Origin: Lysobacterales bacterium
GTDB taxonomy: Bacteria; Pseudomonadota; Gammaproteobacteria; Xanthomonadales; SZUA-36
DNA: 64,000 nt
Direction of reading: 5' to 3'
NCBI GenBank assembly: GCA_014238945.1
Contig: JABAAB010000093.1
Span: 23,793 to 87,792 of the forward strand
Under the pieces are notes generated by a model. That model made no database searches. It worked only from the letters and a program-made list of their open reading frames with translations, and was not told the origin of the DNA. The position numbers and the translations under genes were made by a program. Of the stretch, positions 45,551 through 56,526 are shown piece after piece (the first letter of the stretch is position 1; every line of letters starts with the position of its first letter).

Positions 45551-46402
45551 TTAATTCGGGTTGGGGCTGGTATTCTTCCATCCGGCAGGCAATTTAAACC
45601 GTTGTTCCGGAATACTGTCAACATCGACCATCAACAATTCGGTACTTATCCTTAACAAAATGACGGATTCAGTAGCCGCATTGACGGAAACATCGGTCGT
45701 TGCTGCTGGCTCCGCTTCCGGCTCTTTTTTCTTCTTGCCAAATCCCTTGAACAGACCTCCGAGAATTTCACCACTCGCTGCACCCACGGCCGAACCGGCC
45801 ATTGAACCACCCACACTGTAACCCATGGTTTCCGCCGTTTCACTTGCTATGGCCTGGCCCGCTTCCTGGCTGGCGGTCTGGGCCGCAGCTTCCATACCTG
45901 CGTCTACCGCATTACTCCACATCTCATCCATGGCGATCGGTTGCCCACTGGCCGTGGTGCAGTTTTCACCCCCCATCTCCATTTGCATGACGGTCTTAAC
46001 CGGGTAACCCTTCAAATCTGCAGCCTCGTCCAGCGCGGTGTCCCAGCCATCCCTGAACATTCCGAACATCGCTGATGAGCCCTGCGTACCCGACATCAAC
46101 TCATCGGTACCCAGCTTTTCTGCCAGTGACTGTTGAAACGCTCTTAGTTCGCTTTCTCCGGGCATTCTCCTGGCCATCCAGTTCTCCACTGTCCAGGTCA
46201 TCACACACACCTGGTCGCTGTCCGGAATCTTGCAGGTTTCCTGCATGGTGATGATGTGCTGTTCAGCCTTGACGTTGGCGAAACGCTGTTTTTCGTTGGT
46301 GTCCTGGATGTCCAGACTTGCGTCGGACCAGGTGCAGTCATCTTCATTTATAGGCAGGTCATTGGACTCACCGGATTGCTTCATTTCCTCCAGGCCTGCC
46401 AT
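45551..46402 (-). CDS. uncharacterised alanine/glycine-rich protein, N-terminus uncertain
   Basis: 283 residues from MAGLEEMKQSGESNDLPIN to a stop at 45551; I do not recognise the family. Cysteines occur in DDCTWSD, ETCKIPDS and QVCVMTW. A glycine/alanine-rich segment reads VGGSMAGSAVGAASGEILGG, like glycine-zipper membrane motifs, and then a Lys-rich stretch (KGFGKKKKEPEAE) follows. The frame stays open upstream as VPDEEQYTEVSFEQIRAQIE, and a different frame carries MESKSKLMREVAGNLDTASI from about 46560. The true N-terminus may therefore be 30-50 residues longer with one frameshift. No signal peptide is visible from the listed start. Confidence 0.5.
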   Translation of the reverse strand: MAGLEEMKQSGESNDLPINEDDCTWSDASLDIQDTNEKQRFANVKAEQHIITMQETCKIPDSDQVCVMTWTVENWMARRMPGESELRAFQQSLAEKLGTDELMSGTQGSSAMFGMFRDGWDTALDEAADLKGYPVKTVMQMEMGGENCTTASGQPIAMDEMWSNAVDAGMEAAAQTASQEAGQAIASETAETMGYSVGGSMAGSAVGAASGEILGGLFKGFGKKKKEPEAEPAATTDVSVNAATESVILLRISTELLMVDVDSIPEQRFKLPAGWKNTSPNPN

Positions 46403-46707
46403 GCTTTCTTCAATCTGCGCCCGAATCTGTTCGAAGCTTACCTCGGTGTATTGTTCTTCATCGGGGACCAGTTGCGGATGACTTGCTTGTCCAGTCGCAT
46501 GATGCTGGCGGTATCGAGGTTGCCGGCAACCTCCCTCATCAGCTTGGACTTTGACTCCATTTTGGATTCTGTGCGTAATTTATCATGAATATCTCCCAGG
46601 ATCAGCAATAATGTGTGTTGGTAAACGCATAGTATAGATTACCGGGCCTTGAGAACTGTGAATGATCACGCAAACCCCTGCCCGGTATCCGAACGGGCTG
46701 ATATGGG

Positions 46708-47172
46708 TCAGATGGCCGGGGGTACCCTTAGTCGGAAAGTTACCGGACCGTCATTCACAAGCTTGACTTTCATATGGGCACCAAAGCAACCACTCGGTAC
46801 TTCGCCAAGCGCACTGCGGGCGCTTGCCAGCAGGTAGTCGAACAGACGCCGACCTTCCCCGGGCTCGGCTGCAGGTGTAAAGCTGGGTCTGTTTCCGCAG
46901 TTGGTGTCAGCGGCCAGTGTAAACTGGGATACGAGCAGTAATTCACCCCCGGACTGGAGTACACTCAGATTCATACGCCCATCATCGTCATCGAACATCC
47001 GGTAGGCCAGAATGCGTTGCAAGAGCCGGTCCGCCTGGGCTCTGGTGTCGCCCTTCTCAATGGCCACCAGTGCCAGGATACCGGGTCCAATCTTGCCGCT
47101 CAGCGCAGCGGATGAAGATTTTTCGTTAACAAGTACGCTGGCTTCCGATACCCTTTGCAGCAATGCAATCAT
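46708..47172 (-). CDS. dtd: D-aminoacyl-tRNA deacylase
   Basis: A 154-residue protein close to the usual 145. It begins [18 protein letters not shown]. The catalytic-type motif [12 protein letters not shown] and C-terminal [11 protein letters not shown] match the Dtd signatures (SQFTLxAD and NxGPVTF). It removes D-amino acids, and glycine misattached to tRNA-Ala, in the cytoplasm. It is divergent from the LpxL-type gene. Confidence 0.95.
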   Translation of the reverse strand: MIALLQRVSEASVLVNEKSSSAALSGKIGPGILALVAIEKGDTRAQADRLLQRILAYRMFDDDDGRMNLSVLQSGGELLLVSQFTLAADTNCGNRPSFTPAAEPGEGRRLFDYLLASARSALGEVPSGCFGAHMKVKLVNDGPVTFRLRVPPAI

Positions 47173-47300
47173 TTCAACATCAAATCCTGGTTCACACCCA
47201 TGGCCTATGGTATCAGCCTGTCATGCGCCATGTGCTCTCCCCGCAACAATGTGAACCCTGGTCACCACATGCAAAACAGTAAAGTGGTGGAGAAACGCTT

Positions 47301-48185
47301 GTGAGAGTGGTGTTGATCAACACGGTCATGCGGATATTCAGCTGGTTTTCACCAAGGGTGGCCGAAGTCGTGGCACCGGCTCTGGCAACGGTGTTGTGGT
47401 ACGCCTCACCCCGTAAGCGTCGGGTCACGCGTTTGAATCTGCGCGCCGTGTTTCCGGATCTGACCGAGCAGGCCAGGCAGGAAATTGCACGCGGTAGCAT
47501 GGTGAATTACATTCGCGGGGTTTTTGAAGCGGGGATGCTGTGGCACTGGCCAATTGAGCAGATACTGGCGTGTTTTGATCCAACTCAGGGCCGGGATTGT
47601 TTCAAAGAGGCAAAAGCAGCCGGGCGCGGCGTAATCGTGGCCGCCCCACATTGTGGCGCGTGGGAATTGACCAATATTTTTTTACAACAGGAGATGAAAG
47701 GGACAATCCTTTACAAACCCGGTAAACATGACGTGTTTGAAGCGATGTTGTCAAATAAGCGCGGACGCGGAGGCGGCAACCCGGTACCTGCAACGTCCAG
47801 GGGCTTAAGGGAGATGTACAAAAACCTGAAGTCGGGGCAGGTTGTCGGTTTATTGCCGGACCAGGAGCCGACTCTTGGTGATGGACGTTTCGCACCATTT
47901 TATGGTTTTGAGACACTCACCGGTGTGTTGTTGCCACGGTTGGCAAAACGTACCGGTGCAGCGGTGGTATTTGCCAGCTGCGAAAGACGAAAAAATGGCC
48001 GCTATTGCGTGCATTTGTTCAGGGCACCCGAAGATCTGCTCAGCGATGACATGAGAACTGCACTAAGCGCGGTTAACAAGGGTGTGGAGCAGTGCATCGA
48101 AGTGGACCGTAAACAGTACTTGTGGGCCTACAAGCGGTTCAGACATCGTCCGGAAGGGCAAAAATCCCTGTACAAACGTGGATGA
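47301..48185 (+). CDS. lipid A biosynthesis acyltransferase (HtrB/LpxL family)
   Basis: A 294-residue inner-membrane protein starting with GTG at 47301 (MRVVLINTVMRIFSWFSP). The H-x4-E catalytic motif appears in VAAPHCGAWELTN. Other features are RRVTRLNLRAVFPDLTEQARQ, GQVVGLLPDQEPTLGDGRFAPF and WAYKRFRHRPEG, typical of LpxL/LpxM. It adds a secondary acyl chain to lipid A precursors. I cannot tell LpxL from LpxM or a related acyltransferase. It converges with trkH, the two stops being three bases apart. Confidence 0.9.
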   Translation: MRVVLINTVMRIFSWFSPRVAEVVAPALATVLWYASPRKRRVTRLNLRAVFPDLTEQARQEIARGSMVNYIRGVFEAGMLWHWPIEQILACFDPTQGRDCFKEAKAAGRGVIVAAPHCGAWELTNIFLQQEMKGTILYKPGKHDVFEAMLSNKRGRGGGNPVPATSRGLREMYKNLKSGQVVGLLPDQEPTLGDGRFAPFYGFETLTGVLLPRLAKRTGAAVVFASCERRKNGRYCVHLFRAPEDLLSDDMRTALSAVNKGVEQCIEVDRKQYLWAYKRFRHRPEGQKSLYKRG

Positions 48186-48188
48186 GGC

Positions 48189-49649
48189 TCAGTCACGCCA
48201 GAACGCAGGGGAGAACAGCACCAGCAGGGTAAAAATTTCCAGGCGGCCTATCAGCATGGCAAAGCTCAGTATGATCTTGGCCATTGAGTTCAGACTGGCG
48301 TAATTCGAACTGACATCCCCCAGACCCGGTCCGAGGTTGGTGATACACGCTGCCGCAGCTGAATAAGCCGTAACCGGATCGACACCCACACCGTTGAGTA
48401 CGATGGTGATCATCACGAAGCAGGCGACATACAGAAAGAAAAACCCCCACACAGCATCCATCACGGTAGCCGATGTTTTCCTGCCACCGATTTTCACCGG
48501 TATCACAGCGTGCGGGTGAATCAGACGGCGAATCTCACGTATCGCCTGGCGATAAAGCAGCATAATCCGGATCACTTTCATACCGCCGCAGGTACTGCCG
48601 GCGCAGCCACCTATGAAAGCAATGCATATCAGGAATATGGGAATAAAACCCGGCCAGACGGAAAAATTCGTAGTTGAATAACCGGTGGTGGTCATGACAG
48701 AGACGACCTGGAAGCTGGCGTAACGTGCGGATTCCGCGAGCGAATCAAAGGTGTTGTTAAGATAAAGGGCAAAGGTGATCAATATGGAAAAACCCAACAG
48801 CAGCGAAGCATATACCTTGAGTTCGGGATCCTGGAAATAAGGCTGTGAACTGGCGCGTTTCCAGGAGGTAAAGTGGATGGCAAAATTGATACCGGCAATG
48901 ACCATAAAAAATGTCGCAATGATCTCGAGTGTCGGGTTGTCAAACCAGGCAAAACCAGCATCGTGTGTAGACATACCACCGATGGCGACGGTACTGAACG
49001 CGTGGCCGATGGCATCAAACATGGTCATGCCGCCCAGCCAGTACGCCAGCATACACAGGACGGTAATACCCAGGTAAATCATCCACAAGGCTTTGGCTGT
49101 TTCGGTGATGCGTGGCGTCAGTTTACTGTCTTTAAGTGGACCGGGTGTCTCTGCCCGGTACAACTGCATGCCACCGATACGAAGCATGGGTAATATGGCA
49201 ACTGCCAGTACCACGATCCCGAGGCCGCCGAGCCATTGTAATTGCTGGCGGTAGTACAACACGCCGCGGGGCAATTCATCGATGTTGGTCAGAATCGTTG
49301 CACCGGTCGTGGTCAGACCGGACATTGACTCGAAAACTGCATCCACGTAGGAAATTTCCGGCTGGATCAGCAGCAGAAAGGGTAAAGCGCCGGCCAGTGC
49401 GAGCGCCAGCCAGCAGGCTGCAACAATCAAAAAGCCATCACGCAGACGCAATTCCTCACGTACATGACGTACCGGAAGAAAAATTGCCATACCGACGATA
49501 AACAGAATCACGGCGCTGAGCAAAAACAGGTTTGCGGTGCCATCGTCATATGCCCACGACACCACCGCCGGCGGGAACATCATCAGGCTGGCACCCGCAA
49601 TAAGGAACCCCACAATCCGTTGAACTGTTGCGGTTCTTCGATGTTTCAT
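48189..49649 (-). CDS. trkH: Trk potassium uptake channel subunit
   Basis: A 486-residue polytopic membrane protein. Pore loops with selectivity signatures appear as ESMSGLTTTGATILTNIDE, STVAIGGMSTHDAGFAWFD, VSVMTTTGYSTTNFSVWPGF and AACITNLGPGLGDVSSNY. These are the four M-P-M repeats of TrkH/KtrB proteins. It starts MKHRRTATVQRIVGFLIAG. It forms the potassium channel gated by TrkA, whose gene overlaps it by four bases upstream (ATGA), so the two are co-translated. It is the last gene of an ntrX-trkA-trkH unit. Confidence 0.96.
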   Translation of the reverse strand: MKHRRTATVQRIVGFLIAGASLMMFPPAVVSWAYDDGTANLFLLSAVILFIVGMAIFLPVRHVREELRLRDGFLIVAACWLALALAGALPFLLLIQPEISYVDAVFESMSGLTTTGATILTNIDELPRGVLYYRQQLQWLGGLGIVVLAVAILPMLRIGGMQLYRAETPGPLKDSKLTPRITETAKALWMIYLGITVLCMLAYWLGGMTMFDAIGHAFSTVAIGGMSTHDAGFAWFDNPTLEIIATFFMVIAGINFAIHFTSWKRASSQPYFQDPELKVYASLLLGFSILITFALYLNNTFDSLAESARYASFQVVSVMTTTGYSTTNFSVWPGFIPIFLICIAFIGGCAGSTCGGMKVIRIMLLYRQAIREIRRLIHPHAVIPVKIGGRKTSATVMDAVWGFFFLYVACFVMITIVLNGVGVDPVTAYSAAAACITNLGPGLGDVSSNYASLNSMAKIILSFAMLIGRLEIFTLLVLFSPAFWRD

Positions 49650-51022
49650 ATGAAGGTGGCGCTGACCTGGAATAGGCGTTCCACTGCGTGAATCTGTTTC
49701 TTGTCCGGTACAAATAATAGTACGTGGTCGTGTTCTTCGATTACCGTGTCGTGGTGGGCGATGATGACGTCTTTACCACGGACTATGGCACCGATGGTGG
49801 TGCTTTCAGGTAAATCCAGTTCCTCGAGCGAGCGGCCAACCACCTTCGAGCTTCGTCGGTCCCCCAGCGCAACCGCCTCAATGGCTTCGGCTGCACCGCG
49901 TCTGAGTGAATGTACCCGCACCATGGAACCCCGGCGGATGTGGGTCAGTAAAGAACCGATGGTCACCTGTTGTGGAGAGACGGCGATGTCGATGGTGCCG
50001 GATTCCATCAGATCTACATAGGATGGCCGGTTGATGATGGCGATGACCTTTTTCGCCCCCATGCGTTTGGCCTGCAAGGCCGACAGGATATTGGCTTCGT
50101 CGTCATTGGTCAGTACACAATAAACGTCAGCGTTTTCAACAGCCTCCTCACGTAACAGGTTTTCGTCTGCACAATCTCCGACCAGTACAATGGTCTTGGC
50201 AAGGTCCTCCGCAATGGCCTCGGCCCTGACCGGGTCGCGTTCAATAATTTTCACGTGGTGGTCTCGTTCCAGACCACGTGCCAGATTTTTCCCAATGTTA
50301 CCGCCACCGGCCAGGATGACACGTCGTATGGGGCTGTCCATGGGTCTGAGTTCTTTCATTACTGCCGGGATGTGTCGCCGCGCAGCGAGGAAAAATACCA
50401 GGTCGTTTTCTTCGATAACGGTATTGCCATCGGGCAGGATTAACTGCCCCTGTCGGTAAATGGCCGCGACGCGCGCATCTGTATTGGCCGGCATATGGTG
50501 ACGCAGTGTGTACAGTTTCTGGCCGACCAGCAGACCACCTGCTTCCGCCTCCGTAGCGACCATTTGCGCTCTGCCATCGGCAAAGTCCAGAACCTGCAGG
50601 GCACCGGGATACTCAATCAACCGGGTGATATAACGGGTGAGCAGTAATTCCGGGCTGATCAGCACATCCACCGGAGAGTGTTCCCGATGGAACAGTTCGG
50701 GCCGTTCGGTATATTCTGCTGCGCGGACGCGTGCCACGCGGGTAGGGACGTTGTACAGGGTGTAGGATATCTGGCAGGCGACCATGTTGACCTCATCCGA
50801 ATTGGTCAATGCGATCACCAGGTCGGCATCTTCGATACCGGCGCGTTCCAGTACCTTTGGGTACGAAGCATGGCCCAGTACACAACGTATATCCATTTGG
50901 TCCTGAAGCTCTTTCAGACGAACCTGGTCAATATCAACCACGGTTATGTCATTGTCTTCATGAACCAGGGCGCTGGCCACCGTTGAACCAACCTGCCCTG
51001 CACCGAGTATGACAATTTTCAA
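49646..51022 (-). CDS. trkA: Trk system potassium uptake protein TrkA
   Basis: A 458-residue cytoplasmic protein with two RCK modules. The first Rossmann fold begins MKIVILGAGQVGSTVASALV with the NAD motif GAGQVG, and the second begins RRVILAGGGNIGKNLARGLE. Each is followed by a TrkA-C domain (for example ALGDRRSSKVVGRSLEELDL). It binds NAD(H)/ATP and gates TrkH. It overlaps both trkH and the NtrX-like gene by four bases, so all three are transcribed and translated together. Confidence 0.96.
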   Translation of the reverse strand: MKIVILGAGQVGSTVASALVHEDNDITVVDIDQVRLKELQDQMDIRCVLGHASYPKVLERAGIEDADLVIALTNSDEVNMVACQISYTLYNVPTRVARVRAAEYTERPELFHREHSPVDVLISPELLLTRYITRLIEYPGALQVLDFADGRAQMVATEAEAGGLLVGQKLYTLRHHMPANTDARVAAIYRQGQLILPDGNTVIEENDLVFFLAARRHIPAVMKELRPMDSPIRRVILAGGGNIGKNLARGLERDHHVKIIERDPVRAEAIAEDLAKTIVLVGDCADENLLREEAVENADVYCVLTNDDEANILSALQAKRMGAKKVIAIINRPSYVDLMESGTIDIAVSPQQVTIGSLLTHIRRGSMVRVHSLRRGAAEAIEAVALGDRRSSKVVGRSLEELDLPESTTIGAIVRGKDVIIAHHDTVIEEHDHVLLFVPDKKQIHAVERLFQVSATFI

Positions 51023-52389
51023 TTTTTACTCCTTCTGCGCAGACCCGACTTTGGGTCTATGCCGAGAGAACGGAGCTTGCGATACAGGTGTGTTCTCTCC
51101 ATCCCAACCGACTCGGAAAGCTTACCGACACTGCCTCCGGCCTTTTTTAACTGGTAAACCAGGTAATCCCGTTCAAAATTCTCACGGGCTTCACGCAATG
51201 GCAGATCAAACTGCACTTCATGCCCTGTAACCATGTTTGATGTGTCTTGACCCAGTGCTTCATCTACCTCCTTCAACGAGACTTCGCCTTCAGCACCGAA
51301 TACCAGCAATTGTCTCACAAGGTTCCGTAACTCACGCACGTTTCCTGGCCAGCCATGGTTTCGCAGACGGTTTTGAACGCTGACCGAGAATTGCCGGTAG
51401 GCCAGGCCCTCCTGGTTCGGAAACCAATCAGAATAGTAGCGAATCAGTTCTGGTATATCTTCGGGCCGTTCAAGCAGAGAGGGAACTTTCAGGGGCAAAA
51501 CATTGACGCGGAAATACAGGCCACGGGGTACCTTACCGTCGTTCACCAGGCGCTCAAGATTCTCACCGGCACTGCAGATAACACGGCACTCAATGGATTT
51601 GGCTTGTTTGCCACCCGTTGGAAAATACCTGCCGGATTCCAGCAGGGTATCCAGCAAGGTCAGCGTGGCTTTTGTTAATCGCTGTAATTCCGGGATAAAC
51701 AGGCATCCGCCGGCGGCCTCTTCCAACAATCCACGTCCAACCCGGTCATCTCCTGCATCGCCAAAAAGGTAGCTACGGGCATCGTCGTCGACCCGGTTGT
51801 GATCGAACATGACCATGTTACCGGTTGATGGAGAGAGTTGATGTATATATCGTGCCAGTTCCTCGCGACCACTTCCTGGCTGGCCGCTGATCAGAACTGG
51901 TGATGTATGGGTTGCTGCCTTGCGGGCATTGCCGCGCAGGGTCTGCATCACGGGGCTGTTTCCCAGTGGTGCGGCAGTGGGTTTGTCACTCTCGGAGGTT
52001 ACTGTACTCCCGCTCTTTGGTTTCGATTCCAGGGCCTGTGAGACCGTGGCCAGCAATTTGGCCAGAGACAGGGGTTTTTGTACAAAATCAAACGCACCGT
52101 GACGAGTGGCTTCCACGGCTGTTTCAAGCGTACCGTGACCGGACATGATGACCACCGGGCATTCGGGACTGCCGCCGGCCGACCACTCTTTCAAAAGGGT
52201 AATACCGTCAATATCAGGCATCCAGATATCAAGTAAAACCAGGTCGGGCTTTAAATTTTTGAAAGCGACCCGCGCACTCTCGCCGTCAGGTACGGCCTGG
52301 ACGGAATAACCCTCGTCCTCAAGGATTTCCTTTACGAGTTCACGTATATCTCGCTCGTCGTCGACGACCAGTATTTGTGCTTGAGACAT
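51019..52389 (-). CDS. NtrX-like response regulator with a degenerate AAA+ domain
   Basis: A 456-residue regulator. The start MSQAQILVVDDERDIRELV is chosen because the receiver domain begins there; the longer open start adds 18 residues. The receiver is intact (DD at 10-11, Asp54 in VLLDIWMPDIDG). The AAA+ domain has lost key residues. Walker A reads GQPGSGREE with Arg for Lys, the sigma-54 contact loop is absent (YLFGDAGDDRVGRGLLEE where ELFGHEKGAFTGA is expected), and Walker B reads GGCLFIPE with Pro for Asp. The C-terminal helix-turn-helix (VGKLSESVGMERTHLYRKLR) is intact. It is probably a DNA-binding regulator that does not hydrolyse ATP or activate sigma-54. No NtrY gene is adjacent. Confidence 0.9.
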   Translation of the reverse strand: MSQAQILVVDDERDIRELVKEILEDEGYSVQAVPDGESARVAFKNLKPDLVLLDIWMPDIDGITLLKEWSAGGSPECPVVIMSGHGTLETAVEATRHGAFDFVQKPLSLAKLLATVSQALESKPKSGSTVTSESDKPTAAPLGNSPVMQTLRGNARKAATHTSPVLISGQPGSGREELARYIHQLSPSTGNMVMFDHNRVDDDARSYLFGDAGDDRVGRGLLEEAAGGCLFIPELQRLTKATLTLLDTLLESGRYFPTGGKQAKSIECRVICSAGENLERLVNDGKVPRGLYFRVNVLPLKVPSLLERPEDIPELIRYYSDWFPNQEGLAYRQFSVSVQNRLRNHGWPGNVRELRNLVRQLLVFGAEGEVSLKEVDEALGQDTSNMVTGHEVQFDLPLREARENFERDYLVYQLKKAGGSVGKLSESVGMERTHLYRKLRSLGIDPKSGLRRRSKN

Positions 52390-52528
52390 AAACCGATTTA
52401 CCGGTGTGGTAAGTAAACAACAGAATAACGGAATAGACTGCAATTTGCACCAGTGCGATATCGGTAATGGTCAAAATTTGATATCCCGACTATTGGCTGA
52501 CGGAAATAATTCGTCAGACTGTCCCTGT

Positions 52529-53197
52529 TCAGCCTTCCCCTTCCACGACTTCGCTTTCAGCCGCCGCCACCACCGTTTCCTTGGCCACCAGGAAATTCAC
52601 CACATCAAGCATCATGTTGAAATCAGTGATTGCATTGCTGATGCTGACCCGATATTTGCGGTTAACGATCATGGTGGGTGTGCCATTCACGCCATATAGC
52701 TGTACATCGCGCTGACTTCTGCGCATCTGGCTGTCGGCGGCAAATGATTTGAAATGGGCGATGTAGGCGTCGCGATCAACGCCAAACCCGGAATAAAACT
52801 CTGCCAGGTTTTCAACACTGCGAAACTGCTGACGTTTGTTCCAGATGGCGTCCATCATGGCAACATGGCTTTGATCCGCTACCCCCATCATCTCGGCGGC
52901 TATGTATCCACGGGCCAGTAATTCCCAGGCCCGGCGTCCAAAGCCAACCGGTATGCGATGCAAGTTGACGTTCTCAGCCTTGTTGCTGAGCCAGCTTTGC
53001 ATGTAGGGTTCGAAGGTATTGCAATGGGAGCAGGCATAACTGAACGCCTCAATGACCTCGATGGTGCCGGATCCGGTGTCCGCCGTGGCCTGGTTCAATT
53101 TGACGTAATGCACGCCTTCCTGATACTTCTCCGTCTGTGCGAGCGCGGATTGACTGCCAACCAACAACGCTACTGCAAGAATAATTTTTTGAATCAT
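52529..53197 (-). CDS. dsbA: thiol:disulfide interchange protein DsbA
   Basis: A 222-residue periplasmic oxidase. Signal peptide MIQKIILAVALLVGSQSALA, then a thioredoxin fold interrupted by a helical insert. The active site is Cys56-Ser-His-Cys59 (AFSYACSHCNTFEPYM), a Ser in place of the common Pro. The cis-proline loop is GTPTMIVN. The tail ends in an acidic stretch (AAAESEVVEGEG). It introduces disulfides into exported proteins and is reoxidised by DsbB, which is not in the window. A cytochrome c4 gene follows upstream on the same strand, as in many gammaproteobacteria. Confidence 0.93.
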   Translation of the reverse strand: MIQKIILAVALLVGSQSALAQTEKYQEGVHYVKLNQATADTGSGTIEVIEAFSYACSHCNTFEPYMQSWLSNKAENVNLHRIPVGFGRRAWELLARGYIAAEMMGVADQSHVAMMDAIWNKRQQFRSVENLAEFYSGFGVDRDAYIAHFKSFAADSQMRRSQRDVQLYGVNGTPTMIVNRKYRVSISNAITDFNMMLDVVNFLVAKETVVAAAESEVVEGEG

Positions 53198-53279
53198 TTT
53201 TAGCTCACTCCGTTAATGGATTCTGTCGGCTTAAAGACCCCAAATCAGGGCCAATGTTCCAGCATTAGGCATGACGATC

Positions 53280-53903
53280 CTAGTCGAGGGCATGTAAGCC
53301 CTGCAAATAACTTGAAACCGCTTTGATCTCATCATCCGTCATTCGCAGCGTTACCGTAGCCATGATCTCGCTGCTCTCATCTGATTCCCCCCAGGTGGTG
53401 CCTGAACGGAACCCGGTCAGCATTTTCTCGGTGTAGGTGGCATGCTGCCCGGCGATTGAGGGGTAACCGGACAGGGGGTTGCCTTCTCCGACCGGACCAT
53501 GGCAACTCATACACGCCGGTATTTCTGTCTCAGAATTACCTGCTCTGTATAACTGTTCTCCATTGGTTTTCAGAGATTCATCGGTTAACCCGGGAATAAT
53601 TTTTTGGGTAGAAAAATAAGCCGAAATGTCGGCCAGGTCCTGGTCACTCAAAGTAGCCACAATTCCTGCCATCTCAGGGACCGGGCGTTGACCATTTTTG
53701 ATCAGGCCCAGTTGACGTTCCAGGTAGGCAGTGTGCTGACCTGCGATTTTTGGCCAGTTCGGAATGGCGCTGTTGCCGTCGGAACCGTGGCAGGCGGCAC
53801 ATATGGCTGATTTAGCCAACCCGGAATCCGCATCTCCCGATGCATGGGCAGACAGACAGGCAATCAGTGACAGACCAACAGCAAGCTGCATTAAATGCTT
53901 CAT
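53280..53903 (-). CDS. cytochrome c4, dihaem
   Basis: A 207-residue periplasmic protein starting MKHLMQLAVGLSLIACLSAH at ATG 53903. Two haem motifs are present, CAACH in AKSAICAACHGSDGNSAIPNWPKIAGQH and CMSCH in IPACMSCHGPVGEGNPLSG. The methionine ligands fall in the VPEMAG-type and EIMATVTLRM segments. The internal duplication (PNWPKIAGQHTAYLERQL versus SGYPSIAGQHATYTEKML) is the cytochrome c4 pattern. It shuttles electrons in the periplasm, for example to cytochrome oxidases. It is divergent from engB. Confidence 0.93.
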   Translation of the reverse strand: MKHLMQLAVGLSLIACLSAHASGDADSGLAKSAICAACHGSDGNSAIPNWPKIAGQHTAYLERQLGLIKNGQRPVPEMAGIVATLSDQDLADISAYFSTQKIIPGLTDESLKTNGEQLYRAGNSETEIPACMSCHGPVGEGNPLSGYPSIAGQHATYTEKMLTGFRSGTTWGESDESSEIMATVTLRMTDDEIKAVSSYLQGLHALD

Positions 53904-53997
53904 TTCGCACTCTCCAGGATTGTTTGCGTACAATGACCGAAATGGCCCGCTATTATCCCGTTTTAGCCGCACGCGTTCCAGTTATTAGAAGTATATT

Positions 53998-54606
53998 ATG
54001 AAAATTATTAACCCGTTCCGTAATGCGCGCTATGTCCTCAGCGCCCACCACCTTCGTCAACTTCCACCCGATCAGGGAACGGAGGTCGCCATTGCTGGCC
54101 GTTCAAATGCCGGTAAATCCAGTGCAATCAACACATTGACTGACCAGAAGTCGCTGGCCCGAACCAGCAAGACACCTGGTCGAACACAACAGATTGTCAT
54201 TTTTGAACTTGACCCGGACCGGCGCATCGCCGATTTACCGGGCTATGGCTATGCAAAAGTGCCCGCCAAGCTCAAGGCGCACTGGCGGAATGTCATGGGC
54301 CGGTACTTTGCTGACCGCAAGTGCCTGCGCGGTGTGGTGCTGGTGATGGACATAAGGCACCCCATGCGGGAGTTTGACCAGCAAATGCTGACCTGGTGTG
54401 ATGCATCAGGTATCCCATGTCACATCTTGCTAACCAAGGCAGACAAACTGAAACGCGGTCCGGCACAGGCCACCCTGCACAAAGTACAACGTGAATTGCC
54501 CCCCACTGCCAGCGTGCAGGTATTCTCCTCCAGTAAGAAAACCGGTCTGGAAGACCTGGTTGAAAAACTGGCCACCTGGTATGAATATGACAAGGATCAG
54601 GGATGA
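53998..54606 (+). CDS. engB: ribosome biogenesis GTP-binding protein EngB (YihA/YsxC)
   Basis: A 202-residue GTPase. G1 is GRSNAGKSS, G3 is DLPGYG and G4 is TKADK, with SARTSKTPGRTQQI as the G2/switch region and ending FSSSKKTGLEDLVEKLATW. These are the EngB signatures. It acts in assembly of the large ribosomal subunit. It is transcribed alone or with hemB, which starts 61 bases downstream. Confidence 0.96.
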   Translation: MKIINPFRNARYVLSAHHLRQLPPDQGTEVAIAGRSNAGKSSAINTLTDQKSLARTSKTPGRTQQIVIFELDPDRRIADLPGYGYAKVPAKLKAHWRNVMGRYFADRKCLRGVVLVMDIRHPMREFDQQMLTWCDASGIPCHILLTKADKLKRGPAQATLHKVQRELPPTASVQVFSSSKKTGLEDLVEKLATWYEYDKDQG

Positions 54607-54613
54607 CCCGTAA

Positions 54614-56493
<1,880 letters not shown>

Positions 56494-56526
56494 AATCAAC
56501 CAGGGACCCACGTATGCATTGCCTGG

